From Tribonema minus (Eukaryota; Sar; Xanthophyceae; Tribonematales; Tribonemataceae): a stretch of 64,000 nt of DNA. Each line of letters opens with the position of its first letter. The first letter of the stretch is position 1. Below the pieces are notes generated by a model. It had not been told where the DNA came from. It saw only the letters and a program-made list of their open reading frames with translations, and searched no databases. This document shows, piece after piece, positions 45,917 through 56,648 of this stretch. Location: positions 186,001 through 250,000 of the forward strand of contig JAFCMP010000003.1 of NCBI GenBank assembly GCA_017506865.1. The letters run 5' to 3'. The position numbers were made by a program, and so were the translations under genes.

Positions 45917-46030
45917 TTAGGCCATACCTACATGTATGCACATCAGAATGTACGAGCATACCTTGATGCCGTGCGTCTTGAGCAGATTGATGGCATCCGC
46001 CGCCTCCCTCGCCTCGCCACTGCGCACGCA
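45481..46030 (-). repeat. Degenerate copies of the end of PPR exon 5
   Basis: The end of exon 5 (forward landmark TGCGTCTTGAGCAGATTGATGG at 45972) recurs as TGCGTCTTCAGGAGTTTAATGG at 45845, offset 127 bp, followed by the near-identical CATCCGCCGCCTCCC. A weaker third copy starts at about 45485. The copies include the donor region (GTATGC). Confidence 0.75.
45713..45751 (+). repeat. Interstitial telomere-like (CCCTAA)n array
   Basis: It has six imperfect units of the CCCTAA type (CCCTAA, CCCTAA, ACCTAA, CCCTAA, TCCTAA, CCCTT). The unit is the vertebrate-type TTAGGG telomere motif, also present in many algae and protists. Confidence 0.8.
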
Positions 46031-49000
46031 CGCCTCCAGCAGCGCCGCAAACGTATCCTCTGGCACCTCCATAGCCATAATCCCCTTCAGATACCCCCTC
46101 TGCATCTCGCTGAACACCCCCAGCGCCGCCTGCAGGTTTTTGGCATCCCCAAACCCCCTAATAAGGGCGGAGTAGTGATCTGCGGCGAGCGAGTATCCCG
46201 CCCCCTTCATGCTGCCTATGACCATGCTGGCGTGCTGCAGGCCCTTGGGGTGTGTGACACACGCATCGATGATGGTCTCGAAGGACGCGCGAGAGGGTAT
46301 GGGGTAGCGGTCGCGCAGCTCCTGCCACACCCTGGTGGCCGTCAAGAGAGGAGCCAGGGGGGGAGGGGAGGGCGTCAAGAGGAGTGAGGGGGGGGGGTGA
46401 GGGGGGGGGGGGGTAAGGAGGGATGGGGGCGAGAAGGGGGCTACTGATGAAGCGTGTAGGCTAGCATGCATACACATGATATGCGTGAAGGTTGACGCGC
46501 TTGCGAAGCTGATTGTACACAATAGTGATACGCATACTCTCAGCTGCAGGAGGAGAGCGCGAGGGCTCCAGGGGGCCGAGGGGAGCAAGGGCCCCGGGGG
46601 GGGGGGGGGTGAGCAGCAATGCGTAAAGAGGACCGGTATAGTTCTCATGAGCTCAATGCTGGACTTGAGTGAGGTTTGCTGCGATCAGCTGCACTTGACA
46701 AACGCGGTGGCTTGCTGGAAGTGCTGCTTTCAGCCTCTTCAAACCATGTACCTCAGATGACGTGCCATCCAACATGTACATACACTCCCGAGATGCCATT
46801 TGGCGGCGGCGGCGTTTGAGTGGTTGTCGTTGAGACGCGTGCAGATTGTCACACGATATGTAGATTCCGTACAGCAAGCTTCAAGTTAGATGCCATTCAT
46901 CTGGGCTTTTTTGCGCCCTGAGCGAGAATTAATAAGAAGTACATAGAAGTACACTTTTTGACATGTGCACATTCCGGCCAGTCAGACTGCCTCAGTTAAT
47001 GCGCAGTTAACCTCAACTTGAATTGCGCTTGTGGTTCCAAATTGAATGCCGGCAAATGGCGGTGACGGACTTTTGCATGAACTGATGCATCACGGCCATA
47101 GTTTGTTGGATTGGGTACCCGCAAAACTGTTTACACTTGAGCAACGTCAACAAAACTCCTCGTGTACCCTTCTGCACTTCAAGGCATAGTCGTTCCCTAT
47201 GTGCACTTCAACTAAGCAAAGCAGGAGCAGCACTTCAACTGCGGGCAACGCCCAGGCAGTGAAAGTAGTAATGCTAGCCAACCCACGTACACATGTAGCA
47301 AAGTACACGGTCATGAGACACGTCCAGCATGCGCGAGAGTCGCCTTAAGGAGTGACTTGATTTTACATTATGGACAGCACATGCTGACAAAGCGTAAGAC
47401 AGTTGCACTCACCCAAGCGCATTTTCCAGGTCAAGCTTGTTGCCGAAGCCCCGCATTATGGACGCATAATGCCGCTCCGTGGCCTCCACCACTATGTTTC
47501 TCGACTCCATGTCAGAGAACGTTGACAGTGCCAGGTCCACTTTGCCAGCGTCAATGCAGCAGTCCAGCACTAGCTCGTAGCAGTATGCATCTGGTTTGGG
47601 TGCAAACTCAAATGTCGGGCCATTGAGCAAGCTGCAGGGGCAGAAGTGATAGCGAGAAAGTTTGTGGTGTGAGACTTTGGAATTGCGTCCATGACTGTGT
47701 CGCCACATCAAAGTATACGTATGCCAAAGGTCCACGGACAATGGACAATGGCAAGCTCATACTATAACATTATACACTACACCAAAGTACCATTTGTGAA
47801 TGTAGCTGTGCCTGTAGCACCTTGTTATAATAGGCTGATAATACACCGCAGGAGCATGCTTGTTGAAATGCATGCATATGTTTTCAATGCAGTGGACGTT
47901 TGAGTATGTAAGCAATGCACTAAGCATGCGCTCCTGCCGTCACCAAGTCTATCATCATGTAATCTTCAACGATTCGCTGCCTGTGCGCATTGCATGCTGA
48001 CTACCCTGGCCTTGACTCCAACGCTAAGCTCGTTTGGTGAGTGCTGAACAGTAGCCCTTGCACTGAACGCAATGCCATGTCGTACGTAGGTACATAGAAG
48101 TATACAGTGGCCCTTGCGGGTCGTCTCAAAACATCACAAGAAAGCACAGACTTGAAGTGAACTTCGTACATACTGCCAAACTGCAGCCCTACTTCTGCCC
48201 TCAAATCGAAGCGCAAACCCCTGACACCGCCACTTTGAACTTCAAGTGTTGACTTCAAGTGTCGCACCCCACCGCACATACATACCGTACTACTGACCTG
48301 TCACGCAGCAGCGGCGACGTCTTCCCCCCGCCCCCCCTCCCCCCCGCCGCGCCCCCCCCCGCATCCCCCCACGCCGCGTCCTGCATGTCATTCAGCACGC
48401 GGAGCGCCGCATCGCAATCCCGCACCCTAGCGCACGCTCTGAGCATCGCCACGTGCACAGCATGGCTCGGCGCGGGGAAGCGCGCCTGCCCCCCCTGCCC
48501 CCCTGCCCCCTGTTTGGGGGTTCCCCCTGCAGCGGCGCCGGCCTGAGCGCTGCTGTGGCGCGTCTGCCTGCTGCGCAGCTCGTCGTACATCCTGCCGTAG
48601 ATGGCGAATGCGCCCTCGAGGTCCTGCGAACGGCGCAATGGCACGGTGTTGATGGCGCGTTTTAGAACTTGTGACAGGACACATTGCCGGCGCGATGACA
48701 ACAAGTGTCAGCATGCAAGAGAGTGACTGTTGATGTAATGACAGGTTTTGCAGCGTCATGTGCGCACAGGGGCGTTGTGTAGGCTATGCAGAGAATGCAT
48801 GTGTCTTGCAGTGGTACCGACACCCTGCGCTGTTTCCGCTGAATGTATTCAATTCAATAAAAGGAACATGCATTGTTATGTTCTACACAATTACCCAGTG
48901 CCACCGCAAACCACGTTGAAGGCGCAAGAGATGCAGCAGGTCACCAGCAGTATGTGTCTAGTACGTTCTTGGTACAAGCGGCCGCCAGCAGTGCTCAACC

Positions 49001-52000
49001 AGTACACTCTTTATATACCTGGTAACTACACTCGATACTTCACGTCAACGGTGCTCAATGAGTGCACCCTTGACATGACGCAACAAAACCACGCCACTGA
49101 GTCATGCACACCTGAACAGCCGCAACTGCAGGGTTCTTGTTGCACACTGACAGCTACCAGCTGACAGTCGCCTATATCCACCACTAGCCTGTCCTCCATG
49201 CTAAGTAGCATTTTCCGCTTGCAAGCACATCCGACTATGACAACAGTGCATTACGTGCCCCAGTGACTGCATGACTGGAACTCGCACCAACTAGACGTTG
49301 AAGTTACAAGTGAAGTTCCCTCACCTCCCTCTCCGCGCACGCCTCGATCAGCCCAATGAACGTCTCGTCATCCGCCACCACCCCCCGCGCCGCCATATCC
49401 GCCAGGCCCGCCTCCACCGCCTTAATCCCCCCCGCGCCCCCCGCGCGTGCCTGCGCCACCATCAGCGACGCATCCAGCAGCTCCTTCGTGCCCAGCGCTA
49501 GACCCTGCTCCGCCACCGCCGCCGCCACCACCGCCGCCGCCGCCTCCGTCAGCGTCCCGCCCCACGCGCACGTCTGCGCTGCGAGCGCGAAGGTGACGGC
49601 GTCGGGGCGCGCCGTCCGCGACGCGCGCGCAAGCTCGAGGGTCCGCAGCGCTGCCGCCGCGTCGCGCGCCGCGCGGTGCCGCCGCAGCAGCGCGTTGTAC
49701 GTGGACGTGCGCGCCCACAGGCCGTGCGCGCGCATGAGGTCCAGGGCCTCGCCGACGCCGGCGGCGTGGTCGCAGCGCAGGCACTCCTCGAGCAGCGCCG
49801 TCGCGGCGGCGAAGCCCCACGCGATGTTGCGCGCGCGGGCGGTTTCAAGGGCGGCGGACAGGGCGAGTCGGCCGCGCGCGCTCGTGTCGGTGCGCGCGTC
49901 CACCTGCGGTGTTTTTGGATTAGGGTTAGGGTCAGGGATAGGGTTAGGGCTGGCCCTGAGTGTGGCGTGCGCAGCGGCTCATCGACACAGTGCCGTTCGC
50001 GGGACACTACGGTACCTGGTGCACAGAGACATGAAGACTGGAAGGCATGCAGGTAAAGGAGCTGAGAAGAGTACAGGGGCCGAGAAGAGTGCAATGCCGC
50101 ACGCTCGAGAGCGGCAGCAGAAGCGCGCCGCAAGTGCTGGCCTCCTGGCACGAGTCCCGCTGGTGGCGTCAGCGCTCAATCAGTGAATGCCGACACAGCC
50201 TGAATGATATGAAAATGTGACTGACAATAGACATGGCCATGTGTAGCCACTGTGATCATGCATTGCAGCAGCATGAACGGTCTGAGATGCATCATGGTAC
50301 TTGGGCAGCAGAGCCGATATGTCCTGAGCAGCCGACTGAGCAGCCGACTGCGTTGGCACGGCAGGCTCTGCAAAGCTGGAATCGTATGCCTCACGGAATG
50401 CCGCAGTGCTGAGCCGTGAAAAGCAACGAGTGTCAGCGTGCACTGATGAGGCAATGAGAGGTGACAGCAGCTGAACTTGTAACCTGAACAGTGCAACCAG
50501 ATTCCGTAGCCATGCAGATCTTAAGCTCACCCTCAGCGTACCCTGACTCTTATTCTGCTCATGAGTCGAAGTCAGAGGCAGAGAGCAACATGCATGCTGG
50601 AAACCCGAAGCGAAGCCCTCAGCGCTCACTGCTTGTGTTTCCGATCCTGTGCACTGTGGACAGGGCAGACACCATGCCTTGCCTGTGCGACACCCGGCGG
50701 CGCACACTGCGCGCATGCTCACACCTGCAGGTACTAACGCTACCCATTCAGAGTACATTCAATCTACGCAATGAACTCACCACATCCCCGGCCTCCCCCC
50801 CATAAGCCTGCCGCCGCCCGCCTGCCGCCCGAATCCGCGCCTGCACGCTGCGGAACGCCGCGCGCACCAGGCTCGCCGCCGCCAGCCCACTAGACCCCTC
50901 TCCCCTCCCTCTGCCGCCACCACCACCGTCACCGCCGCCGGTAGCTGCCAGCGCATCGTCATAAAGCGCCTCCGCGATAGACAGCGCGCTCGTCGCGTCA
51001 AACGGCGCCCCCGCCACGTCAGGTGAGAGCCGCGCCGGCCGCACCGCCGCCCCCGCACCGCCGGCCTTTGCCTGCTGCATGCGCGCCTCGCGCCGCAGCG
51101 CCGCGTACCAGTGCTCCTCGGCGGCAGTCGGCGGAGCGCTGCCGCTGCCGCTGCCGCGTTTCTTGCGGCCGCCGCTGCCGTCGCCATCTGCTGCCGTTGC
51201 TGCAGGGGCGGGTTCGCCGCACTGCGAGACGGCCTCCAGCAGGGCCAGCGAGGCGCGCGTGGTGAGAGCCTGCCCCGCGCGCTTCGTGGCGTCGCGCAGG
51301 GCGAGCGCTGCCTCCAGACCGGGCACGCCGCCGCACTGACACATGGCAGCGATCAGCAGGGAGGCGCTGTGACTCTCCAGCCGCACGCCGCTGGCGCGCG
51401 CCTGCTGCAGCAGGAGCAGCGCGTCGTAGACGTTGCCCATCATCAGGTGCGCTCTCATGGCCGTCACTACCAGCGGCGCCGAGGCATGGTGGTGCTCCGA
51501 GCTGTCGGGTCTGCTGCCGCCGCTGCCGCCCGCTGCTTTGCTGGCGCTGGCTGCGCGGTAGAGGCTGTAGGCCTCCGCGGCAAACTCTGGCAGGCGTGAG
51601 AACAGGCAGCGCTTGGAGAACGCCACAAAATCTGCCAGACCGACTGGCTGTGGTGACTGGTGACCGCCGTCACCATCGGTAGAGCTCAGTGCAGCAGCAG
51701 GTGCTGCTGCTGTCGCCATCTGTGCGGCTCGATAGTCAGCCACCAGCTGATGCAGCACTCTCACTGCCTGCTCTCTGGTGATGGGTGCCTCCTTTTTCCT
51801 GTTGCGCGCTTTCTTGATGGGGCTGGTAGTGATGAGATTGGCCAGCTTGGCGGCTGCGTCCTCGCCAGCGATGACCTCGGCAATGACCTTTTGCTGCTGC
51901 TGTCTCTCCTTTTGATTAGGCCTATGTTGCGTTCTGGGGGCCTTTTTCTTGGGGCGTTCTGCTGCCGCAAAAGACGTGTCTTCCTTCGCCACGTGCAAGG

Positions 52001-52175
52001 CAGCAGCAGCCTGACCTCTGGCGCCGCGCCATCTCACGATGTTCAGTCGACATGTTGGCTGCACCAGCGCGCTGCATAAGTGGCAGCACCAGGCTAAGCA
52101 CGCGCTAAGCACGCACCAAGGTGGCCTTTTCCGTCTCCTTCGGGGCGTTGCCATGGCAGCCGCGGGCCACACCAC
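45917..52175 (-). CDS. Organelle-targeted PPR-like RNA-binding protein, five exons
   Basis: Exons: 52175-50781, 49903-49325, 48623-48298, 47631-47413 and 46331 to 45962 or 45917. Phases agree (0, 0, 2, 2), giving roughly 960-980 residues. The N-terminus has a basic start and hydrophobic core (CVLSACLAWCCHLCSALVQP), then a basic region rich in Lys/Arg/Gln. Helical-pair repeats of PPR type recur through the protein, e.g. VVTAMRAHLMMGNVYDALLL, TYNALLRRHRAARDAAAALR, YELVLDCCIDAGKVDLALST and FAALLEACVRSGEAREAADA. Such proteins bind organellar transcripts and help process or translate them. The first exons also contain long low-complexity inserts. The C-terminus is unsure: a good donor (AAG|GTATGC) at 45962 suggests another exon, otherwise translation stops at 45917. 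Confidence 0.75.
46388..46413 (-). repeat. C-rich polypyrimidine tract before PPR exon 5
   Basis: On the coding strand this is two long C runs separated by TCA, in an almost purely C/T stretch that extends to the CCACCAG acceptor at 46332. Confidence 0.55.
46858..46944 (+). repeat. Dispersed repeat family, copy 4
   Basis: It matches the inverted copy at 33107-33184 over about 80 bp (ATGTAGATTCC ... CATCTGGGCTTTTT ... GCGCCCTGAGCGAGAATTAA ... AAGTACAT) with a few substitutions and a small insertion. It lies in PPR intron 4. Confidence 0.85.
49921..49950 (-). repeat. Telomere-like repeat forming the branch/pyrimidine region of PPR intron 1
   Basis: On the coding strand it reads as CCCTAAC and CCCTGAC/CCCTATC units, 17-46 nt before the acceptor of exon 2. 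Each unit contains a CTAAC/CTGAC-type branch-point match. Confidence 0.65.
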
Positions 52176-52345
52176 GTACTAACAAAACTCACAAACTTCA
52201 ATCGACACTTCAACAACGCACTTCAACATGATTTCACAAGGGCTATGAGTATGATGCATTTCATGCGCTGTGATTGTGCAGAGGCTACCCTTAAGCAGAC
52301 ACGGAACAGAAACAGCGTCCCAGTCAGATGGTTAATGAGCCGAGG

Positions 52346-54467
52346 TCAGTATTTGTCAAGCTTGGTCACGATGAATATGCGTAGGCTCTGGTCCAGCGAC
52401 GCCAGGCAGCACAAGCCCGCCTTGTCCGGGCTCCAGTCAAAACTCACTATGGGCTGCGTGCTGATCACCCGCGAGTTGAGCAGCTCTACAGACCCTGCTA
52501 CGCCCATTGGGTGCCCGTCCTTGTGCTGCGTCACACGGTTATTGGGGTATCTATATTTGTACAGGTTGAAACCGCCGTTGCCGCCCGCGGTCATGAAGAG
52601 GTCGCGGTTTTGTGGCAGGTGCTTCGCTAGCCAGATGGTGGATTTGTGCGCGCGCTCGGTGAGGCAGGAGAAGCCGTCTGTGGGATGTTGAGTCCTGAGG
52701 TCAAATATTCGGAACTTGGACTCCAGAGTCGTCACGGCCTGCACACGCAAGGGTTGCAGAGCTGACAAGTCAGAGCTTGTAACGGCTGCAAGAATGGCAG
52801 CTGGTGACAACATTGAAGTGAAGTATGCAGAGTTGGCACGAAAGCACATGGCCTGGCTGACTCCTGCCAGCCCCAAACAGCACCACGCCCATCATCTCTT
52901 GTATTGCCGACTGCGGCTGCTGCATTGGCGTCAGTGCTAATTGGTCGGAGCAAGGGCGTGTTGATTTCAGGTGCTGGTCATGACCTTGTTCAGCCCTGAA
53001 CAACGCAAGGCTGTCAGCTGTGTGGTAACTTCAAGTGTGCCGCCCGTGCCCAGTGAAGGCACCTTTGAAGGACGCATGCAATGCGATACACACAGCTTGT
53101 GGATTGTGCAATGTCACTCAATAAGTCATAGATGCCCTCGCTACCCAACGCACAGGTTGTGTGCTGTCTGTTGTCTGCTTCAAACAAGCTCCTGGTTGCG
53201 GAACTCTATGAATTGTGGAATAAGCTGCATCGCCGTGTTCTCAAGGGTGGGTCGCGTTTGCAGCAAATGCTGCCAGCTCAGCGGACGCTTGTGGCAGTGG
53301 GGACTACTACATAGTAGATTGCAGCATATGCACCCACAAACAGACGACCTGTGCGTAAGCCGGTGCACTCGCTGGACCGCATAATTGCGCATGTCATCAT
53401 AATAGTACTACTGCAGTGGCCAAGGGCTTCAGATAGATTGTCAAGCAGAGAAGAGCGTTCCCGGGAAAACTCACCAGCTTGTTCATCTCAATGTCGCGTC
53501 GGTCAAACTCCACGGACGTCACCCCGTTGGCGACGTTCGTCTCCCACATCACCGCGTTCGCGCGCAGATCGAACATCTTGACGTCCCCGTTGTCGTACCC
53601 CGCGCACACCATGCGCTCCTCGTCGTTGTAGCTGTTGCCGAACGCCACGCACCAGCAGTCCCGTGCCGCCGTCCCCTCCTCCGGCTCCAAGCTGAGCACT
53701 GGCTGCTGCACACGCGGGTCCCACACCCTGACACAGCCGTCCCTGCCGGCAGACACCAGTTCTGGCGCGCCATAGCCGAGCTCTGGGCCGCCCGTGCCGT
53801 CTATCGCGTTGACCAGCGAGCTGTGCGCCTGTACGGAGAAGACGGGTTTGTCGTTGCGCTCGAGGTCGTAGATGGAGACTTTGCCCTCGTAGTCGCCGCA
53901 GGCCTGCACGACAGCGGGTGTAAATGCACACGGTAAGAGTGAGCAGAGAGCAGGGCGAGTCGAGTGCTGTTTGATGGGATGTCGAAACAGCAGCTGTCCG
54001 GTGGTGCTGTGGCTGCACCAGGTGTATTGAATCATTGGAGAGATAGGCAGATACAGGTTGCATGGACTGCTCATGCCACCGCCCGGATTGCAAGTTAAGT
54101 CAATGTCAGATCTTAAAGTACTGATTCATGTCCACTAGACATTTTATATGCCAATGATTGTTGACCTTTTGAAGACGAGGCCAGCTGCGCCAATAAAACA
54201 TCTGCTTCACGCACGTACCACATGGCGATCTTCCAGGGAGGAAGCTCCGAACGTCGAGCACTTGATGCCTGCACTCTTTTGCTGCTCGTCAACGAGCTTC
54301 AGCGCTCCCCTGTCCATCTCGTACACTTGCATGACGCCTTTTGCCTTCGGCGAGATGCCTGCTACGAGCAGCCTTGCGCTGCAAGGCACCCATCGTGTCA
54401 CATAGGTTGTGTAATCCAGAGACTTGTGGATGTGTTCGATGATCTGAGGTGCATCGGTCGTGTCCAT
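52346..54467 (-). CDS. WDR92: WD40 protein WDR92/Monad (DNAAF10), three exons
   Basis: WDR92 is a WD40 cofactor of the R2TP/prefoldin-like chaperone system and is needed to assemble axonemal dyneins. Exons: 54467-54219, 53903-53475 and 52738-52346, all phase 0, total 356 residues, the canonical length. The start MDTTDAPQIIEHIHKSLDYT matches the family N-terminus, so the longer open frame upstream is not used. Further hallmarks are RWVPCSARLL, NAIDGTGG, VSAGRDGCVRVWDPR, RDCWCVAFGN, VCAGYDNGDVKMFDLR, DLRTQHPTDGFSCLTERAHK and the end FIVTKLDKY. Its presence suggests the organism builds motile cilia. It is divergent from PSMB3, with 306 bp between the start codons. Confidence 0.96.
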
Positions 54468-54773
54468 GGGGATGTCTTGGCAGCCGTGGTCGTCGGCACC
54501 GCTTTGAACGCTCTTGTTTGCTGCAGTGCCTGAGCTAGCTATCTTGTGGCAGTTCACCAACGTTAACCGCCGGGGGCTTTTCCCGCATCCCCCCCGAGCT
54601 CTGCAGATCTTCCAATCGTGGGTGAAGTAGTGAGCAAGGAGAGAGGCACGCGCAGCAGGCAAGGCTACATCAGGTGCTATCCGTAATAAATCCCTTTCAA
54701 ACAACAGCTTCCAACAGCGAGTTTCGGAGAGGGATCCTTCGGCTGCGCTCTTGAGCCTGGCGATCAACACGCC
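54468..54773. promoter_or_regulatory. Divergent promoter region WDR92 / PSMB3
   Basis: This 306-bp spacer separates the start codons of WDR92 and the proteasome gene, so it must hold both promoters. An open frame crosses it on the minus strand, but it has no family features and lies upstream of the clear WDR92 start. Confidence 0.4.
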
Positions 54774-55531
54774 ATGGTAAGCACACAGTGCGCAATTGCT
54801 GAGACGATCAGATGCCCCAATACCAATATTTGTGCTATGCTTTTCTCGCATCATGCTCTCCTCGTTTGCCGTGCAACAGCTAATTGGCTTGCTCCGTGTC
54901 CTGTCGCTTGTATCCACAGTCGATTTTGTCGTACAATGGCGGCGACATCATAGCCATGACGGGCAAGGGGTGCGTAGGCATCGCCAGCGACACACGGCTG
55001 GGCAACCAGGCACAGACAGTCGCCTGTGACTTTCAAAAGATATTCAGGATGACGGACCGCATCATGCTGGGTCTGACGGGCCTCGCCACGGACGTGCAGA
55101 CGCTGCAGCAACTGCTGACCTTCAAAATCAACATGTACAAACTACGAGAGGAGCGGGACATGAAGCCCAAAACCTTCTCCGCCTTGCTCAGCACCACCCT
55201 GTACGAGCGCCGCTTTGGCCCCTACTTCACGGAGCCCGTTGTCGCTGGCCTCGATGAGGACGGCAAGCCGTTCCTCTCGGCCATGGACCTTATCGGCGCG
55301 CCCGTGTTCACAGACGACTTTGTCGTGGCGGGCACGTCGACGGAGAATCTGTACGGCATGTGCGAGACGCTGTATCGGCCGGACATGAACGAGGAGGAGC
55401 TGTTTGAAACGCTCTCGCAGGCGCTGCTGGCTTCGGTGGATAGGGACGCGCTGAGTGGGTGGGGAGGGGTGGTTCACATCATCGGGCCCAATGGCGTGAC
55501 CACAAAGCAGCTCAAGTGCCGCCAGGACTAG
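54774..55531 (+). CDS. PSMB3: 20S proteasome subunit beta-3, two exons, first coding exon only ATG
   Basis: PSMB3 is a non-catalytic subunit of the proteasome core beta ring. Exon 2 is 54920-55531 and begins SILSYNGGDIIAM; the family starts MSIMSYNGG, so one Met is missing. An ATG followed directly by a consensus donor (CCATG|GTAAGC) lies at 54774-54776, joined over a 143-bp intron in phase 0. This gives 204 residues, the family length. Family features are DTRLGNQAQTVACDFQKIF, LTGLATDVQTLQQLL, YERRFGPYFTEPVVAGLDED, TDDFVVAGTSTENLYGMCE and a GWGGVVHII end. There is no N-terminal catalytic Thr, as expected for beta-3. Confidence 0.93.
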
Positions 55532-56648
55532 GTGCTGCGCGCACAGCAGCAGAGGGCTTACGAGGTATGTTCGGTGCCGCAGTGGTGTGCGCACTGCTTG
55601 AATACAATGATGCATCTTGTTGGATCCGCCGCTCGCTTGGAGTCCTCTCTGCTGCCAGCTGCGGTGCTTGCGCTTGTTGCGATTTTCCAAGTCAGGTGTG
55701 TGCATCAGTATTCATAATCTACTCTACACTCGCTGTGCTCCCTCTGTTCACTGGCGACACCACACCCGGTGAAGTACGCTGCAGTGTGAAAGTGTTTGTC
55801 GCATGTTTCATGGGGTGGCCTGATGCAGCTTGTGTTGTGTACTGATGGAGGGCTTCTTGCTGGTAATTGATCATCCAGCCACTGTGGATCCAGGTCTTGC
55901 CCACTTGGTAATGCTGCATGCAAGTGGCCGGCGCTTTCAAGTACAGAGAAGTTCAAGTGTCGTTCACTGTGATAGGTGAATGCTATTGCTTTTCATTGGC
56001 TGTGAGTGCAGCGATGCATGCGCATTGGGATACAAAGTTGGTCACAGCATGTATGCAAGCTTGCGGAACATGGAAGCGCACTGCAGATGCGTGCCTAATC
56101 CACTCAAGGAGCTGAAACTTGCAGCATCAAATTGGACATTCAATGGCTCACAGGCATGTTCAGTCATTCTGGGCTAGGGCTGCACACACATTGATGCGTT
56201 TCTGTTCATGTAATGACAGCACTCAGGTGAGATGTACAAGCCCTCCGCAGCACCTCCAATCTCACAATGCTTCATGTGTTGCGGTTGCGGTATTGCCTTC
56301 CACAAATGCACCAGACGTACCTACAGCAAGAATGTCATTGGACTTCGCTGATCACCAATCATCGCTGCCGAAATACCATCTGCGAACCCCACTGCAACTA
56401 TGTACGCACACCAGTTCTCTGTGAATGTGGAGCGTTTGACTCAAGAGTTTGACTTGCTGACGAAGCAAGTAGCTGGCTGACGCAACCACAGTTACAAAGC
56501 TGAGTGTGCCTGGTTTTCGCTGGCATCATCAGCGCAGCGCTTCAACTACAGCTTTCAGCATCGTCCTAGCTCGCCACTTGCAAAAGCAGCAGCTGCTGCA
56601 CACGACAGGCCGTGGATAGATTAGATCTTGAAGTCAGACTGCAACGAG
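55532..56648. other. Intergenic region, no supported gene
   Basis: Both neighbours are on the plus strand, so this 1.1-kb spacer should contain the PSMB3 3' end and the promoter of the DUF3493 gene. Open frames are short and carry no recognisable features. Confidence 0.5.

Noticed and set aside
49356..50186. Plus-strand frame of 276 codons
   Set aside because: Antisense to PPR exon 2; its composition follows from the GC-rich reverse strand.
54468..54917. N-terminal extension of WDR92 by 150 residues
   Set aside because: The family N-terminus begins at 54467, and the extension would cover the PSMB3 first exon and promoter.
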